Positions 20,294-33,626 are shown, numbered from the stretch's first letter. The stretch is DNA of 64,000 bases from Simplicispira lacusdiani (GCF_003604195.1 NZ_QXGR01000003.1:62001-126000), one strand, 5' to 3'. Notes: a model not told the origin generated them from the sequence alone. Made by a program: numbers and translations.

Positions 20294-20372
20294 GGGAAAT
20301 CCTTTGTATTGATTTAATCTACTGGGAGCGATTTTACTTTTGCCCGCGCCCATACCCCCGAGGAAACCCGAA

Positions 20373-21902
20373 ATGGCCGAACCCCTGCTGATTGCCAAGC
20401 ACGCCTCCACCGAATGCCACCTGCTGCCCGGGTTGGCCAACCGCCACGGCCTGATCACCGGCGCCACGGGCACGGGCAAGACCGTGACGCTGCAAACCCT
20501 GGCCGAGAGTTTCTCGCGCATCGGCGTGCCGGTGTTCATGGCCGACGTGAAGGGCGACCTCACCGGCGCCAGCCAGCCGGGACGCATTGGCGAGAAGATG
20601 GCGGCCGTGCTCCAGGAACGCGGCCTCCCGCTGCCCGCGCCGCAGGCCTGCCCGACCACCCTCTGGGACGTGTTCGGCGCGCAGGGCCATCCGGTGCGCG
20701 CCACCGTGACCGACATGGGCCCGCTGCTGCTGGGCCGCATGCTCAACCTCAACGAGACGCAGCTGGGCGTGCTCAACCTGGTGTTCAAGATCGCCGACGA
20801 CAGCGGCCTGCTGCTGCTGGACCTCAAGGACCTGCGCGCCATGCTGCAGTACGTGGGCGACAACGCCAAGGAGTTCACCACCGAGTACGGCAACATCAGC
20901 GCCGCCAGCGTGGGCGCCATCCAGCGCGGGCTGCTGCAGATCGAGCAGCAGGGCGGCGACCAGTTCTTCGGCGAGCCCATGCTCGACATCCAGGACTTCA
21001 TGCAGACCGACACCAACGGCCATGGCGTGGTGAACATCCTGGCGGCCGACAAGCTCATGAACTCGCCGCGCCTGTACGCCACCTTCCTGCTGTGGATGCT
21101 GTCCGAGCTGTTCGAGCAGCTGCCCGAGATCGGCGACCCCGAGAAGCCCAAGCTGGTGTTCTTCTTCGACGAGGCCCACCTGCTGTTCAACGAGGCGCCC
21201 AAGGTGCTGGTCGAGCGCATCGAACTCGTGGTGCGCCTGGTGCGCTCCAAGGGCGTGGGCGTCTATTTCGTCACGCAGAACCCGCTGGACATCCCCGACA
21301 GCGTGCTCGCCCAGCTCGGCAACCGCGTGCAGCACGCGCTGCGCGCCTTCACCCCGCGCGACCAGAAGGCCGTGAAGGCCACGGCCACCACCATGCGCCA
21401 GAACCCGGGGCTGGACATCGAGACCGCCATCACCGAACTGGCCGTGGGCGAGGCGCTGGTGAGCTTCCTCGACGCCAAGGGCCGCCCCGGCGTGACCGAG
21501 CGCGTTTACGTGCTGCCGCCGGGCAGCCAGATCGGCCCCGTCACGCCGCAGCAGCGCCAGGCGCTGATGGCGGGCTCGCTCGTGGCGGGCGTTTACGAGA
21601 AAGTGGTGGACCGCGAATCGGCCTACGAAAAGCTCAAGGGCCGCGCGGAGCAGATGACCGCCCAGGCCCAGGACGGCGCGGCCGGCGGCAAGGCGGCCCC
21701 GGGCGCCCCGGCCGACGAGGGTGGCGGCCTGCTGGGCGGCCTCAACGATGTGCTGTTCGGCTCCACCGGCCCGCGCGGCGGCCGACGCGACGGGCTGGCA
21801 CAGACTATGGCCAAGTCGGCCGTGCGCACCATGGGCACCACGCTGGGCCGCGAGATCCTGCGCGGCGTGCTGGGCAGCGTGTTCGGCGGCCGCAGGCGGT
21901 GA
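20373..21902 (+). CDS. HerA-like ATPase, DUF853/YjgR family
   Basis: This 509-residue protein of the DUF853 family has a HerA/FtsK-type P-loop ([18 protein letters not shown], Lys36), a Walker B-like [12 protein letters not shown] and a C-terminal [36 protein letters not shown]. The cellular role of YjgR is not established; a hexameric DNA-handling ATPase is inferred from the fold. The Gly-rich tail ([60 protein letters not shown]) is typical. ATG 20373 follows gagga at good spacing; TTG 20340 is less likely. Confidence 0.85.
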   Translation: MAEPLLIAKHASTECHLLPGLANRHGLITGATGTGKTVTLQTLAESFSRIGVPVFMADVKGDLTGASQPGRIGEKMAAVLQERGLPLPAPQACPTTLWDVFGAQGHPVRATVTDMGPLLLGRMLNLNETQLGVLNLVFKIADDSGLLLLDLKDLRAMLQYVGDNAKEFTTEYGNISAASVGAIQRGLLQIEQQGGDQFFGEPMLDIQDFMQTDTNGHGVVNILAADKLMNSPRLYATFLLWMLSELFEQLPEIGDPEKPKLVFFFDEAHLLFNEAPKVLVERIELVVRLVRSKGVGVYFVTQNPLDIPDSVLAQLGNRVQHALRAFTPRDQKAVKATATTMRQNPGLDIETAITELAVGEALVSFLDAKGRPGVTERVYVLPPGSQIGPVTPQQRQALMAGSLVAGVYEKVVDRESAYEKLKGRAEQMTAQAQDGAAGGKAAPGAPADEGGGLLGGLNDVLFGSTGPRGGRRDGLAQTMAKSAVRTMGTTLGREILRGVLGSVFGGRRR

Positions 21903-21909
21903 AGCCGGC

Positions 21910-22740
21910 ATGACAGGCTTTGAATACTTGCTCCTGAAACTGTCCGCGCGGATCAGTCTCACCGCCATCGCCCTGGCACTCTGGGGGCTAGCGCTCTTGG
22001 GGGCCTTGGCCGGATGGTGGGACGCGCAGTGGCGCTGGATCGTCTATCTGATATTCACGCTGCTGGCGCTGTGGGCACTGAAGCGCTGGACGCACGCCGT
22101 GCGGGAGCGTTTTGTCCGCGAATCTGCGTTTCCACAAATCCTCAAGCGGCGCCTGCGCGACACCTATCCAAACCTCTCGCCCAAAGATTGCGAATTGGTG
22201 GAACGAGGACTGCGCCAGTTCTTCGTGGCTTGCCTGCGCAGCCATGGCAACTTTGTTGCCGTTCCATCCAAGGCGGTAGACACGCTCTGGCACACCTTCA
22301 CCCAGATGGGCACCGCCTACGAAGACTGGTGCCGTGACGCGCTGGGATTCGTGCCCGAGTATGCGCCCGCCATGGCACTGGGAAAAAAGGCGCACAACAA
22401 CGATGGCTTGCGCCGCACTTGGTACTGGTCCTGCAAGGACGAGTCGATCCGGCCGCGAACCCCAAGTCGGCTGCCGCTATTGTTCGCGCTCGATGCCAAG
22501 CTCGCCATTCCCGACGGCTTCCACTACCTTCCAGGCACGGCCGCCGATGGGCGCAAGCCCCGGCCGGGCAGCAATACCACGCAGCATCTAGGCACCAGTT
22601 TCTGCGACCTTGGCTACAGCGGCAACGCCGAGGACTTTGGCGGCTGCGAAAGCCATCCCGACAAAAGCAGACACAGCGATGGTGATGGGAACGACGATGG
22701 CGAATCCGATGGCGGTGGGGACATGGGTAACGGCGACTGA
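21910..22740 (+). CDS. Membrane protein of unknown function with acidic glycine-rich tail
   Basis: I do not recognise a characterised family for this 276-residue protein. Two hydrophobic helices occupy residues about 12-60 (LTAIALALWGLALLGALAGWW and WIVYLIFTLLALWAL). A cytoplasmic-looking domain follows, with VPSKAVDTLWHTFTQMGTAYEDWCRDALGFVPEY, reminiscent of the D-x-x-W-H motif in glycine-rich-domain proteins. The last 30 residues are Asp/Gly/Ser-rich and end GGGDMGNGD. It begins 7 bases after the HerA-like gene, so the two are probably cotranscribed. Confidence 0.65.
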   Translation: MTGFEYLLLKLSARISLTAIALALWGLALLGALAGWWDAQWRWIVYLIFTLLALWALKRWTHAVRERFVRESAFPQILKRRLRDTYPNLSPKDCELVERGLRQFFVACLRSHGNFVAVPSKAVDTLWHTFTQMGTAYEDWCRDALGFVPEYAPAMALGKKAHNNDGLRRTWYWSCKDESIRPRTPSRLPLLFALDAKLAIPDGFHYLPGTAADGRKPRPGSNTTQHLGTSFCDLGYSGNAEDFGGCESHPDKSRHSDGDGNDDGESDGGGDMGNGD

Positions 22741-22879
22741 GCTGTGATTGCATCAAATTTCATAGCTGCTGGGGCACGCCCCATCTGCCCTTCAGGGTGA
22801 TTTTTTTGCCAAATGCCCCCCTGCGGCCTAAGATGGGGCAAGAACCTGGCGCCTTCGCCAGGCGTCAGAGGATGCCGAC

Positions 22880-23860
22880 ATGACCACCCTGCTCTCCCAG
22901 CTCCAGCCCACCGCGCAAGACGTCATCAATGCAGCCCACCATCTCAAGGGGCTGGTGCATCGCACGCCCGTGCTGCGGTCGAGCACCGCCGACGAGATGC
23001 TCGGGGCCCAGCTGTTCTTCAAGTGCGAGAACCTGCAGCGCACCGGTGCCTTCAAGTTCCGGGGTGCCTTCAACGCGCTTTCGCAGTTCGACGACGAACA
23101 GCGCGAGCGCGGCGTCATCACGTTCTCCGCCGGCAACCATGCGCAAGCCATCGCGCTGGCCGCGCGGCTGCTGGACATGCCGGCGCTCATCCTCATGCCC
23201 GAGGACGCGCCCGCCTCCAAGATGGCCGCCACGCGCCAGTACGGCGCCCAGGTGGCCACCTACAACCCCGTCACCGAAGACCGCGAGACCATCTGCCAGC
23301 GTCTGGCGCTGGAGCGCGGCATGACGCTGGTGCCGCCGTCCGAGCACATCCACGTCATCGCCGGTCAGGGCACGGCCGCGCTGGAGCTGCTGGAGGAAGT
23401 GCCCCGGCTGGACTACCTGTTCGTGGGCGTGGGCGGTGGCGGCCAGCTCGCCGGCAGCCTGCTGGCGGCCAAGGCAGTGGCGCCGCTGTGCCGTGTCTAC
23501 GGTGTCGAACCCGAAGCGGGCAATGACGGCCAGCAGTCGCTGCGCGCCGGGCACATCGTGCGCATTCCATACCCGCGCAGCACCATCGCCGATGGCGCCC
23601 AGGCACAGGCCTTGGGCCCCCTCGCCTTCGACATCATCCAGCGCGAGGCCGAGGGCATCGTCACCGCCAGCGACCCGCAGCTCGTGCAGGCCATGCGCTT
23701 CTTCGCGGAACGCATGAAGATCGTCGTGGAGCCCACGGGTGCGCTGGCCTTCGCCGGCGCGCAGCACGCGGGAGTGGACATCCGCGGCGCGCGCGTGGGC
23801 ATCATCATCAGCGGCGGCAACGTGGACTTGCCGCGCTACGCCCGATTTCTGGCAGACTGA
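22880..23860 (+). CDS. PLP-dependent threonine/serine or 3-hydroxyaspartate ammonia-lyase
   Basis: This 326-residue fold-type II PLP enzyme carries the cofactor lysine at residue 59 (AFKFRGA), the substrate loop SAGNHAQA and the phosphate-binding VGVGGGGQLAGS. It lacks the C-terminal regulatory ACT-like domain of biosynthetic IlvA, so it is the catabolic or hydroxyaspartate type. threo-3-hydroxy-L-aspartate ammonia-lyase, serine racemase-like and catabolic threonine dehydratase activities cannot be told apart by eye. The next gene is upp, 42 bases on. Confidence 0.8.
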   Translation: MTTLLSQLQPTAQDVINAAHHLKGLVHRTPVLRSSTADEMLGAQLFFKCENLQRTGAFKFRGAFNALSQFDDEQRERGVITFSAGNHAQAIALAARLLDMPALILMPEDAPASKMAATRQYGAQVATYNPVTEDRETICQRLALERGMTLVPPSEHIHVIAGQGTAALELLEEVPRLDYLFVGVGGGGQLAGSLLAAKAVAPLCRVYGVEPEAGNDGQQSLRAGHIVRIPYPRSTIADGAQAQALGPLAFDIIQREAEGIVTASDPQLVQAMRFFAERMKIVVEPTGALAFAGAQHAGVDIRGARVGIIISGGNVDLPRYARFLAD

Positions 23861-23902
23861 GTGCTTGTTTACCGACTCTTACACGAAGCAGTGAATTCCG
23901 CC

Positions 23903-24532
<630 letters not shown>

Positions 24533-24546
24533 GCGCCACGCCCCTG

Positions 24547-24575
24547 CCTGCGGGCACGCAGCGCGTGCCCGCAGG
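24547..24575 (+). terminator. Strong hairpin after upp
   Basis: cctgcgggcacgc (24547-24559) and gcgtgcccgcagg (24563-24575) form a perfect 13-bp stem with the loop agc, 14 bases past the upp stop. There is no T-run, so it may stabilise mRNA 3' ends or assist termination rather than be a classic terminator. Confidence 0.6.
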
Positions 24576-24599
24576 GCCGCAACACGCACGGTCCCCCCC

Positions 24600-26240
24600 A
24601 TGAACACCCTGAACCGCCCCCCCCTCGCCCCCCAGGCCGGACACGCGCTGCCCCGCGCATTGGCATGGCTGGGCGCCACCGCGCTGCTGCTGGCCACCAG
24701 CCTGCCCGCGCGCGCGCAAGACGCCGCCGCCCTGTTCCAGCAGCACTGCGCCGCCTGCCACGGCGCCAGCCGGCTGGGCCAGTCGGCCCCGGCACTGCTG
24801 CCCGAAAGCCTCGCACGCCTGCGCAAGGCCGAGGCCCTGAAGGTGATCCGCGAGGGCCGCGCAGCCACACAAATGCCGGCCTTTGGCGGCCAGCTCACCG
24901 ACGCGCAGATCGCGGCGCTGGCGGAGCATATCTACACCCCGGTGGTGCCGGCGCCCACCATGACGGAAGCCGACATCAAGGCGTCCCGCATCGTCCAGCA
25001 CGCGCCGGGCAGCCTGCCCGCCACGCCCGCGCCCATCTTCCAGGGCGTGGACATGATGAACCTCTTCTTGGTGGTGGAAACCGGCGACAACCATGTCACC
25101 GTGCTCGACGGCGACAAGCTCGAACCCATCCACCGCTTTCCCTCGCGCTTCGCGCTGCACGGCGGCCCGAAGTTCACGCCCGACGGACGCTACGTGTTCT
25201 TCGCCTCGCGCGACGGCTGGATCACCAAGTTCGACATCTGGAACCTGAAGGTGGTGGCCGAGGTGCGCGCCGGCATCAACACGCGCAACCTGGCTGTCTC
25301 GGGCGACGGCAAGTACGTGGCCGTGGCCAACTACCTGCCGCACACGCTGGTGCTGCTCGACGCCGAGCTGAACCTGCTCAAGGTACACCAGGTGCTCAAC
25401 AAGGACCGCAACCGCACCTCGCGCGTCTCGGCCGTGTACGACGCGGCGCCGCGCCAAAGCTTCATCGCGGCGCTCAAGGACGTGCCCGAAGTCTGGGAAA
25501 TCAGCTACAACCCCAAGGCCGACGACGTGCCGATCGGCGTGATCCACGACTTCCTCTACAAGGAAGGCGCCTTCATTCCGGGCTTCCTGAACCCGCGCCG
25601 CACCTACCTGTCGGAGCCCATCGACGACTTCTTCTTCACCCAGAGCTACGACGAGCTCATGGGTGCCAGCCGCGAGGCCGGCAAGGGCCAGGTGATCCAC
25701 CTCGACGTGCGCAAGAAGATCGCCAACCTGCAGCTCCCGGGCATGCCCCACCTGGGCTCGGGCATCACCTGGAAGTACCGCCCCCAGCCCGGCGCGCCCG
25801 AGCGCACCGTGATGGCCACGCCCAGCCTGCACGAGAGCCAGGTGACGGTGATCGACCTGGAAACCTGGAAGACGGTCAAGACCATCCCCACGCTGGGCCC
25901 GGGCTTCTTCATGCGCAGCCACGAGAACACCCCCTACGCCTGGACTGACTCGATGATGTCGCCCAAGGCCAAGGACACGCTGCAGGTGATCGACAAGCGC
26001 ACCCTGGAGCGCGTGGCCGACATCCGCACCGACCCGGGCAAGACCCTGGCGCACGTGGAGTTCACGCGTGACGGCAAGTACGTGCTGGCCAGCCTGTGGG
26101 AGCGCAAGGCCGACGGCGGCGCCATCGTCGTCTTCGATGCCGCCACCTTCAAGGAGGTCAAGCGCATTCCCATGGACAAGCCGGTGGGCAAATACAACCT
26201 GCACAACAAGATCACGCGCTCCGAAGGCACGAGCCACTGA
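24600..26240 (+). CDS. nirN: Cytochrome with heme d1 domain, NirN (dihydro-heme d1 dehydrogenase)
   Basis: This is a 546-residue periplasmic precursor: signal peptide to about Ala39 (ARAQ), a short cytochrome c domain with CAACH at 50-54 and an axial Met candidate at 92 (TQMPAFGG), then an eight-bladed propeller related to NirS. The end GKYNLHNKITRSEGTSH is typical of NirN rather than NirS. In Pseudomonas, NirN oxidises dihydro-heme d1 to d1 before insertion into NirS. It is 4.2 kb from the nirS cluster and on the opposite strand. No FNR box is visible in the 67-base gap after upp. Confidence 0.85.
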   Translation: MNTLNRPPLAPQAGHALPRALAWLGATALLLATSLPARAQDAAALFQQHCAACHGASRLGQSAPALLPESLARLRKAEALKVIREGRAATQMPAFGGQLTDAQIAALAEHIYTPVVPAPTMTEADIKASRIVQHAPGSLPATPAPIFQGVDMMNLFLVVETGDNHVTVLDGDKLEPIHRFPSRFALHGGPKFTPDGRYVFFASRDGWITKFDIWNLKVVAEVRAGINTRNLAVSGDGKYVAVANYLPHTLVLLDAELNLLKVHQVLNKDRNRTSRVSAVYDAAPRQSFIAALKDVPEVWEISYNPKADDVPIGVIHDFLYKEGAFIPGFLNPRRTYLSEPIDDFFFTQSYDELMGASREAGKGQVIHLDVRKKIANLQLPGMPHLGSGITWKYRPQPGAPERTVMATPSLHESQVTVIDLETWKTVKTIPTLGPGFFMRSHENTPYAWTDSMMSPKAKDTLQVIDKRTLERVADIRTDPGKTLAHVEFTRDGKYVLASLWERKADGGAIVVFDAATFKEVKRIPMDKPVGKYNLHNKITRSEGTSH

Positions 26241-26293
26241 AGCCCCCTCCCCCGCCACAAGGACCGCCACAACGGCCCTTGGGCGGTGGGCGC

Positions 26294-27106
26294 TCAGTCC
26301 TTGAAGCTTGGCGCCTTCTTGGCCATGTTGGACATCATGGCCTCGGTCAGGTCCTGGCTCATGAGCATGGCGGCGTTCCAGGTGGCGATGTAGTTCAGGC
26401 TGTCGGCCACCGAATGGTCGCGGGCGTAGGTGATCATCTCCTTGGTGCCGCGGATGGACAGCGGCGACTTGGCGGCGATGGTGGCGGCGATCTCGTGCAC
26501 ACCGGCGTAGAGTGCCTCGCGGCTCTCGAACACGCGGTTCACCAGGCCGATCTCCTTGGCCTCCTGTGCGTCGAACCGGCGGCCGGTGTAGGCCAGCTCG
26601 CGCACGATGCCCTCGCCCACCAGCTTGGGCAAGCGCTGCAGCGTGCCCACGTCGGCGGTCATGCCGATGTCGATCTCCTTGATGGTGAAGTAGGCGTCGC
26701 TGCTGGCGTAGCGCATGTCGGCGCAGGTGACGAGGTCGATGCCGCCGCCGATGCAGCCGCCGTGGATGGCCGCGAGCACGGGTTTGCGGCAGCGCTCCAG
26801 GCTGGTCAGGGTGTCCTGCAGGTCGAGGATGACGCGGCGCAGCGCCTCGCGTGTGCGGCCGTCGCAGTCGTTCTGGATCTGCGGGCCCAGGCCCATCATC
26901 ATCTGCAGGTCGATGCCGGCGGTGAACAGCTTGCCCTCGCCCTGCAGCACGGCCACGCGGGCCTCGGGCGTGGTGTCCACCCACTGGAAGGCCTGGCGGA
27001 TTTCCTGCCACATGGTGGCGCTCATGGCGTTGGCCTTGTCCGGGCGGTTCAGGCGCACGGTGGCGATATGGTTCTCCAGCGAAACAGACAGGGTTTCAAA
27101 CTGCAT
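26294..27106 (-). CDS. Dienoyl-CoA isomerase-type crotonase
   Basis: This 270-residue enoyl-CoA hydratase/isomerase family member has the oxyanion-hole segments KLFTAGIDL and AAIHGGCIGGGIDLVTCAD. Its acidic residues Asp124, Glu144 and Asp152 (in GGIDL, KEIDIG and ADVGTLQR) have exactly the spacing of Asp176, Glu196 and Asp204 in rat delta3,5-delta2,4-dienoyl-CoA isomerase. It would move double bonds of unsaturated acyl-CoAs during beta-oxidation. It lies downstream of a 2,4-dienoyl-CoA reductase gene on the same strand, which fits. ATG 27106 is best placed after ggag; ATG 27109 is possible. Confidence 0.82.
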   Translation of the reverse strand: MQFETLSVSLENHIATVRLNRPDKANAMSATMWQEIRQAFQWVDTTPEARVAVLQGEGKLFTAGIDLQMMMGLGPQIQNDCDGRTREALRRVILDLQDTLTSLERCRKPVLAAIHGGCIGGGIDLVTCADMRYASSDAYFTIKEIDIGMTADVGTLQRLPKLVGEGIVRELAYTGRRFDAQEAKEIGLVNRVFESREALYAGVHEIAATIAAKSPLSIRGTKEMITYARDHSVADSLNYIATWNAAMLMSQDLTEAMMSNMAKKAPSFKD

Positions 27107-27127
27107 CATGGGCTCCATTTTTCAAGT

Positions 27128-27181
27128 GTTTTTGGCCTCTAGCGCTTACGCAGAAAGCGCCAATAGCTATTAATTTAGCAG
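27128..27181 (+). repeat. Dispersed repeat copy between the reductase and isomerase genes
   Basis: ttttggcctctagcgctta, then aaagcgccaatagctattaa and tttagcagca: one of the best-preserved copies. It fills the 82-base gap. Confidence 0.7.
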
Positions 27182-27188
27182 CAAACAA

Positions 27189-29717
<2,529 letters not shown>

Positions 29718-29720
29718 CTA

Positions 29721-29734
29721 TGCAACCAGTTGCA
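29721..29734. promoter_or_regulatory. PadR-type operator, site 1
   Basis: tgcaac-ca-gttgca is a perfect 6-bp palindrome, 46 bases upstream of fadH. It repeats the core of the longer palindrome at 29759-29780, with centres 42 bases apart (about four helical turns). Confidence 0.6.
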
Positions 29735-29758
29735 CAAAAGTGTACGGTCGTTCACTTT

Positions 29759-29780
29759 GTTATGCAACTGGTTGCATAAC
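29759..29780. promoter_or_regulatory. PadR-type operator, site 2
   Basis: gttatgcaac and gttgcataac are perfect 10-bp inverted arms around tg. The site lies 26 bases upstream of padR, between the divergent genes. Control by the adjacent PadR protein is inferred from position. Confidence 0.7.
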
Positions 29781-29806
29781 AAAAATCCCCGGATAGACTG
29801 CACCGT

Positions 29807-30361
29807 ATGTCCTTGCCACACGCCGTCCTCACCTCTCTGCTGGAAAAATCCACTTCGGGCTACGATCTGGCGCGGCGTTTTGACAAGTCCATCGGCTATT
29901 TCTGGCATGCCACGCACCAGCAGATCTACCGTGAGCTCGCGCGCATGGAGGCCGCGGGCTGGATCGCATCGAGCACACCCCCGGACGCCGGCAAAACACG
30001 CAAGCGAGAGTACCGTGTGCTGCCCGCCGGGCGCGCGGAACTGGCGCGCTGGGCCAGCGAGCCCTCTCCACCGATGGATCTGCGCGATGATTTCATGGTC
30101 AAGCTGCGCGCGGATGCGGCGCTGGGCGAGGTCGATCTGCGCAGCGAATTGGTGCGCCGGATCGCTTTGCACCGCGAAAAACTGGCGCAGTACCAAGCCA
30201 TCGAGCAGCGCGACTTTCTGCAGGGCGGGCCGCTACCGCGCGAGTTGCAGATCCAGCACATGATCCTCAAGAAAGGGATCCTGTACGAGCAGGCTTCCAT
30301 CGACTGGACCCAGGAAATGCTGGGCGTTCTGGAGGCTCTGCCCGCTACCACTGCCCCATAA
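29807..30361 (+). CDS. PadR-family transcriptional regulator
   Basis: This 184-residue protein has an N-terminal PadR winged helix (HAVLTSLLEKSTSGYDLARRFDKSIGYFWHATHQQIYRELARMEAAGWI, then KREYRVLPAGRAELARW) and a C-terminal helical Vir-like dimerisation domain (residues about 95-180). PadR proteins are mostly repressors released by small aromatic or lipophilic ligands. It is transcribed away from the dienoyl-CoA reductase over two shared palindromes, so it probably controls that gene and itself. The true ligand is unknown. Confidence 0.85.
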   Translation: MSLPHAVLTSLLEKSTSGYDLARRFDKSIGYFWHATHQQIYRELARMEAAGWIASSTPPDAGKTRKREYRVLPAGRAELARWASEPSPPMDLRDDFMVKLRADAALGEVDLRSELVRRIALHREKLAQYQAIEQRDFLQGGPLPRELQIQHMILKKGILYEQASIDWTQEMLGVLEALPATTAP

Positions 30362-30432
30362 AAAAAACCACCCAGTCCGCAAGGATGGGTGGTGTAAAAA
30401 CGGGTGCCCGGCCCCGCCGGTCCGGGCACCTG
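30361..30432 (-). terminator. Two tandem hairpins between padR and nirS(1)
   Basis: The first, ccaccca...tgggtgg (about 30370-30393), has a T-run on the minus strand. The second, ggtgcccgg...ccgggcacc (about 30403-30431), is followed on the minus strand by cgttttta. They sit in the convergent gap and would terminate nirS(1) and probably also padR. Confidence 0.75.
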
Positions 30433-30438
30433 GAACGA

Positions 30439-32175
<1,737 letters not shown>

Positions 32176-32246
32176 TTACTTCGTTGTTTGATTGGCACCG
32201 TTTTCACGTACCAATGCCTCACGAGCCAACTAGCCCCCGCCGCGAG

Positions 32247-32295
32247 GCAGGCCTACTATAGGTCGAGCAAAAGCGTCCGGGATGATATGAATCAA
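32247..32295 (-). promoter_or_regulatory. FNR/Dnr-type promoter of nirS(1)
   Basis: Minus strand TTGAT-tcat-ATCAT (32282-32295) matches TTGAT-N4-ATCAA with one mismatch. A -10-like TATAGT lies at 32255-32260, placing the box centre about 41 bases upstream of an expected start near 32247. That is the class II FNR/Crp geometry. The leader to ATG 32160 would be about 87 bases. Confidence 0.65.
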
Positions 32296-32417
32296 CCCAG
32301 CAAACAACTCAAGTAATTTCGAAGCAAAAACCCTATCAGAGAGACTGACAGAGAAACATCGCTGCTAAGGAGTGGCGCGGGATGTAGGGCGCAACTACTG
32401 AAAAAATGGCGCAAGCT

Positions 32418-32774
32418 TTAGGGCGCCACCACGACCACCACACCCTTCATTTCAGGGTGCGGGCCACAGGAGTAGGGATACTGTCCAGGAGCATCAAAGC
32501 GGCGCTGCCAGCTTTCCTGGGGAAAGAACCGCTCGGATTCCCCCCCTTGCTCCGGAGAAAACAGCACCGAATGGCTGGTGCGCTTCTCCTGGTTGGTCCA
32601 ACGGACCGTATCCCCGACGCGGACACGAACTTCCGCAGGCTCGAAACGGTAATTCTGGATGGCCACTTCAACGGTCTGCTGCGCAGACACAGGCAGGGAA
32701 GTGGCCGCCACGGAAAAAGCGAGTGCCGCGCATGGCAGCACCCGCCATCCTGCTTTCATGACCGAGAACAGCAT
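32418..32774 (-). CDS. Secreted cupredoxin (plastocyanin/azurin-like)
   Basis: This 118-residue precursor has a signal peptide ending near PVSAQ and a single cupredoxin domain. Type 1 copper ligands can be assigned as the His in RTSHSVLF plus Cys, His and Met in SCGPHPEM. It would be a periplasmic one-electron carrier. It lies 24 bases after nirB and before nirS(1), so a role in passing electrons to nitrite reductase is plausible but inferred. ATG 32774 is given; ATG 32759 (MKAGWRVLP) would give a more standard signal peptide. Confidence 0.8.
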   Translation of the reverse strand: MLFSVMKAGWRVLPCAALAFSVAATSLPVSAQQTVEVAIQNYRFEPAEVRVRVGDTVRWTNQEKRTSHSVLFSPEQGGESERFFPQESWQRRFDAPGQYPYSCGPHPEMKGVVVVVAP

Positions 32775-32798
32775 GTTCTCATGCCATTGGCAAGGAAT

Positions 32799-33626
32799 TT
32801 ACTGCTTGAGCGCCTTCACGTCGCCATCCGCGCCCACGCCCAGCGTGTAGCCCAGAGAGACATGGTGGAAGCGGCCGGAAGCATGGTCGCCGTGGATGGC
32901 GATACCGAACGGCACGGTCTTGCCTTCGCCAGGGTTCTTGCTGGTGAAGGTGACGGTGTAGGTATCGCCAGCCTTGGAACCTTCGGCTTGAGCGCCCAGG
33001 GTGCCGCCGTCCATCTTGCGGTCGGCGGTCACGGAGCCGTTGGCCACCTTGGCGCCCTTGGCGCTCTTCCACTGCATCAGCTGGTACGAACCCGCCTTGA
33101 CATACTTGGTCTTCTTGTCATCGGCGCCGGGCATGGTGCGTGCGTCGTTGTGGCAGGAAGCCCAGCAGCCCGCTTGGTTCGCCAGTTGCACCTGTGCATC
33201 CGGGAACATCACGGTGGCCTTGACCTCGTTGTCCTTGTCGCCCTGGTCGGCGCCGCCGGCGGGAGCCTTGAAGGTCAGGCGGATGTAGAGGTTGCTGGCG
33301 TCGTAGGCGGCTTGCACTGCGACGGGGTAGTTCATGGTCTTGGGAGCACCCTTGGGCTCCATGTCCTTGCCGGCCAGACGCTTGAAGTCGAAGTTCAGAG
33401 CGCCCTTCTCTTCATGGCAGCCAATGCAGGTCTCGCCCTTCTTGAGGCCGGCCGTACCGCTGTGGTCCGACTTCTTGCCGACCCACTCCATGGGCGAAAC
33501 GCCAGGATGGAAGACATGGATATCGCGCTTGGGAACCTTGGCCCAGTCGGGCGCGGCGAAAGCGGCCTGCGATCCCACAGCCAGCAGCGAACCCAAAAGC
33601 ATCATGGAAAGGGTGGATTTTTTCAT
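32799..33626 (-). CDS. nirB: Diheme-type cytochrome c-552, NirB of the denitrification nirSTB type
   Basis: This 275-residue periplasmic protein has a signal peptide (MKKSTLSMMLLGSLLAVGSQAAFAA) and resembles the ethylbenzene-dehydrogenase-type heme-binding family (PF09459). It carries one canonical heme motif, CIGCH (67-71), and one CX3CH, CWASCH (154-159). Placed between nirT and nirS, it matches the NirB cytochrome c-552 of the Pseudomonas stutzeri nirSTB order, and is unrelated to assimilatory siroheme NirB. ATG 33626 follows aggag. Its exact role in nitrite respiration is not settled; electron transfer is inferred. Confidence 0.78.
   Translation of the reverse strand: MKKSTLSMMLLGSLLAVGSQAAFAAPDWAKVPKRDIHVFHPGVSPMEWVGKKSDHSGTAGLKKGETCIGCHEEKGALNFDFKRLAGKDMEPKGAPKTMNYPVAVQAAYDASNLYIRLTFKAPAGGADQGDKDNEVKATVMFPDAQVQLANQAGCWASCHNDARTMPGADDKKTKYVKAGSYQLMQWKSAKGAKVANGSVTADRKMDGGTLGAQAEGSKAGDTYTVTFTSKNPGEGKTVPFGIAIHGDHASGRFHHVSLGYTLGVGADGDVKALKQ

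Noticed and set aside
20340..21250. Apparent N-terminal extension of YebC opposite the HerA-like gene
   Set aside because: The conserved start AGHSKW begins at GTG 20293; upstream residues are antisense to the HerA-like gene.
22741..22879. Possible dispersed repeat and terminator after the membrane protein of unknown function
   Set aside because: caaatttcatagctgctgg resembles the end of the repeat on the minus strand, but the GCGC arms are missing, and the T-run at 22800-22808 has no clean stem before it.
32799..33626. NirB as the siroheme assimilatory nitrite reductase
   Set aside because: The protein is a signal-peptide-bearing heme c protein of 275 residues, with no siroheme or FAD domains. 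The shared name is historical.
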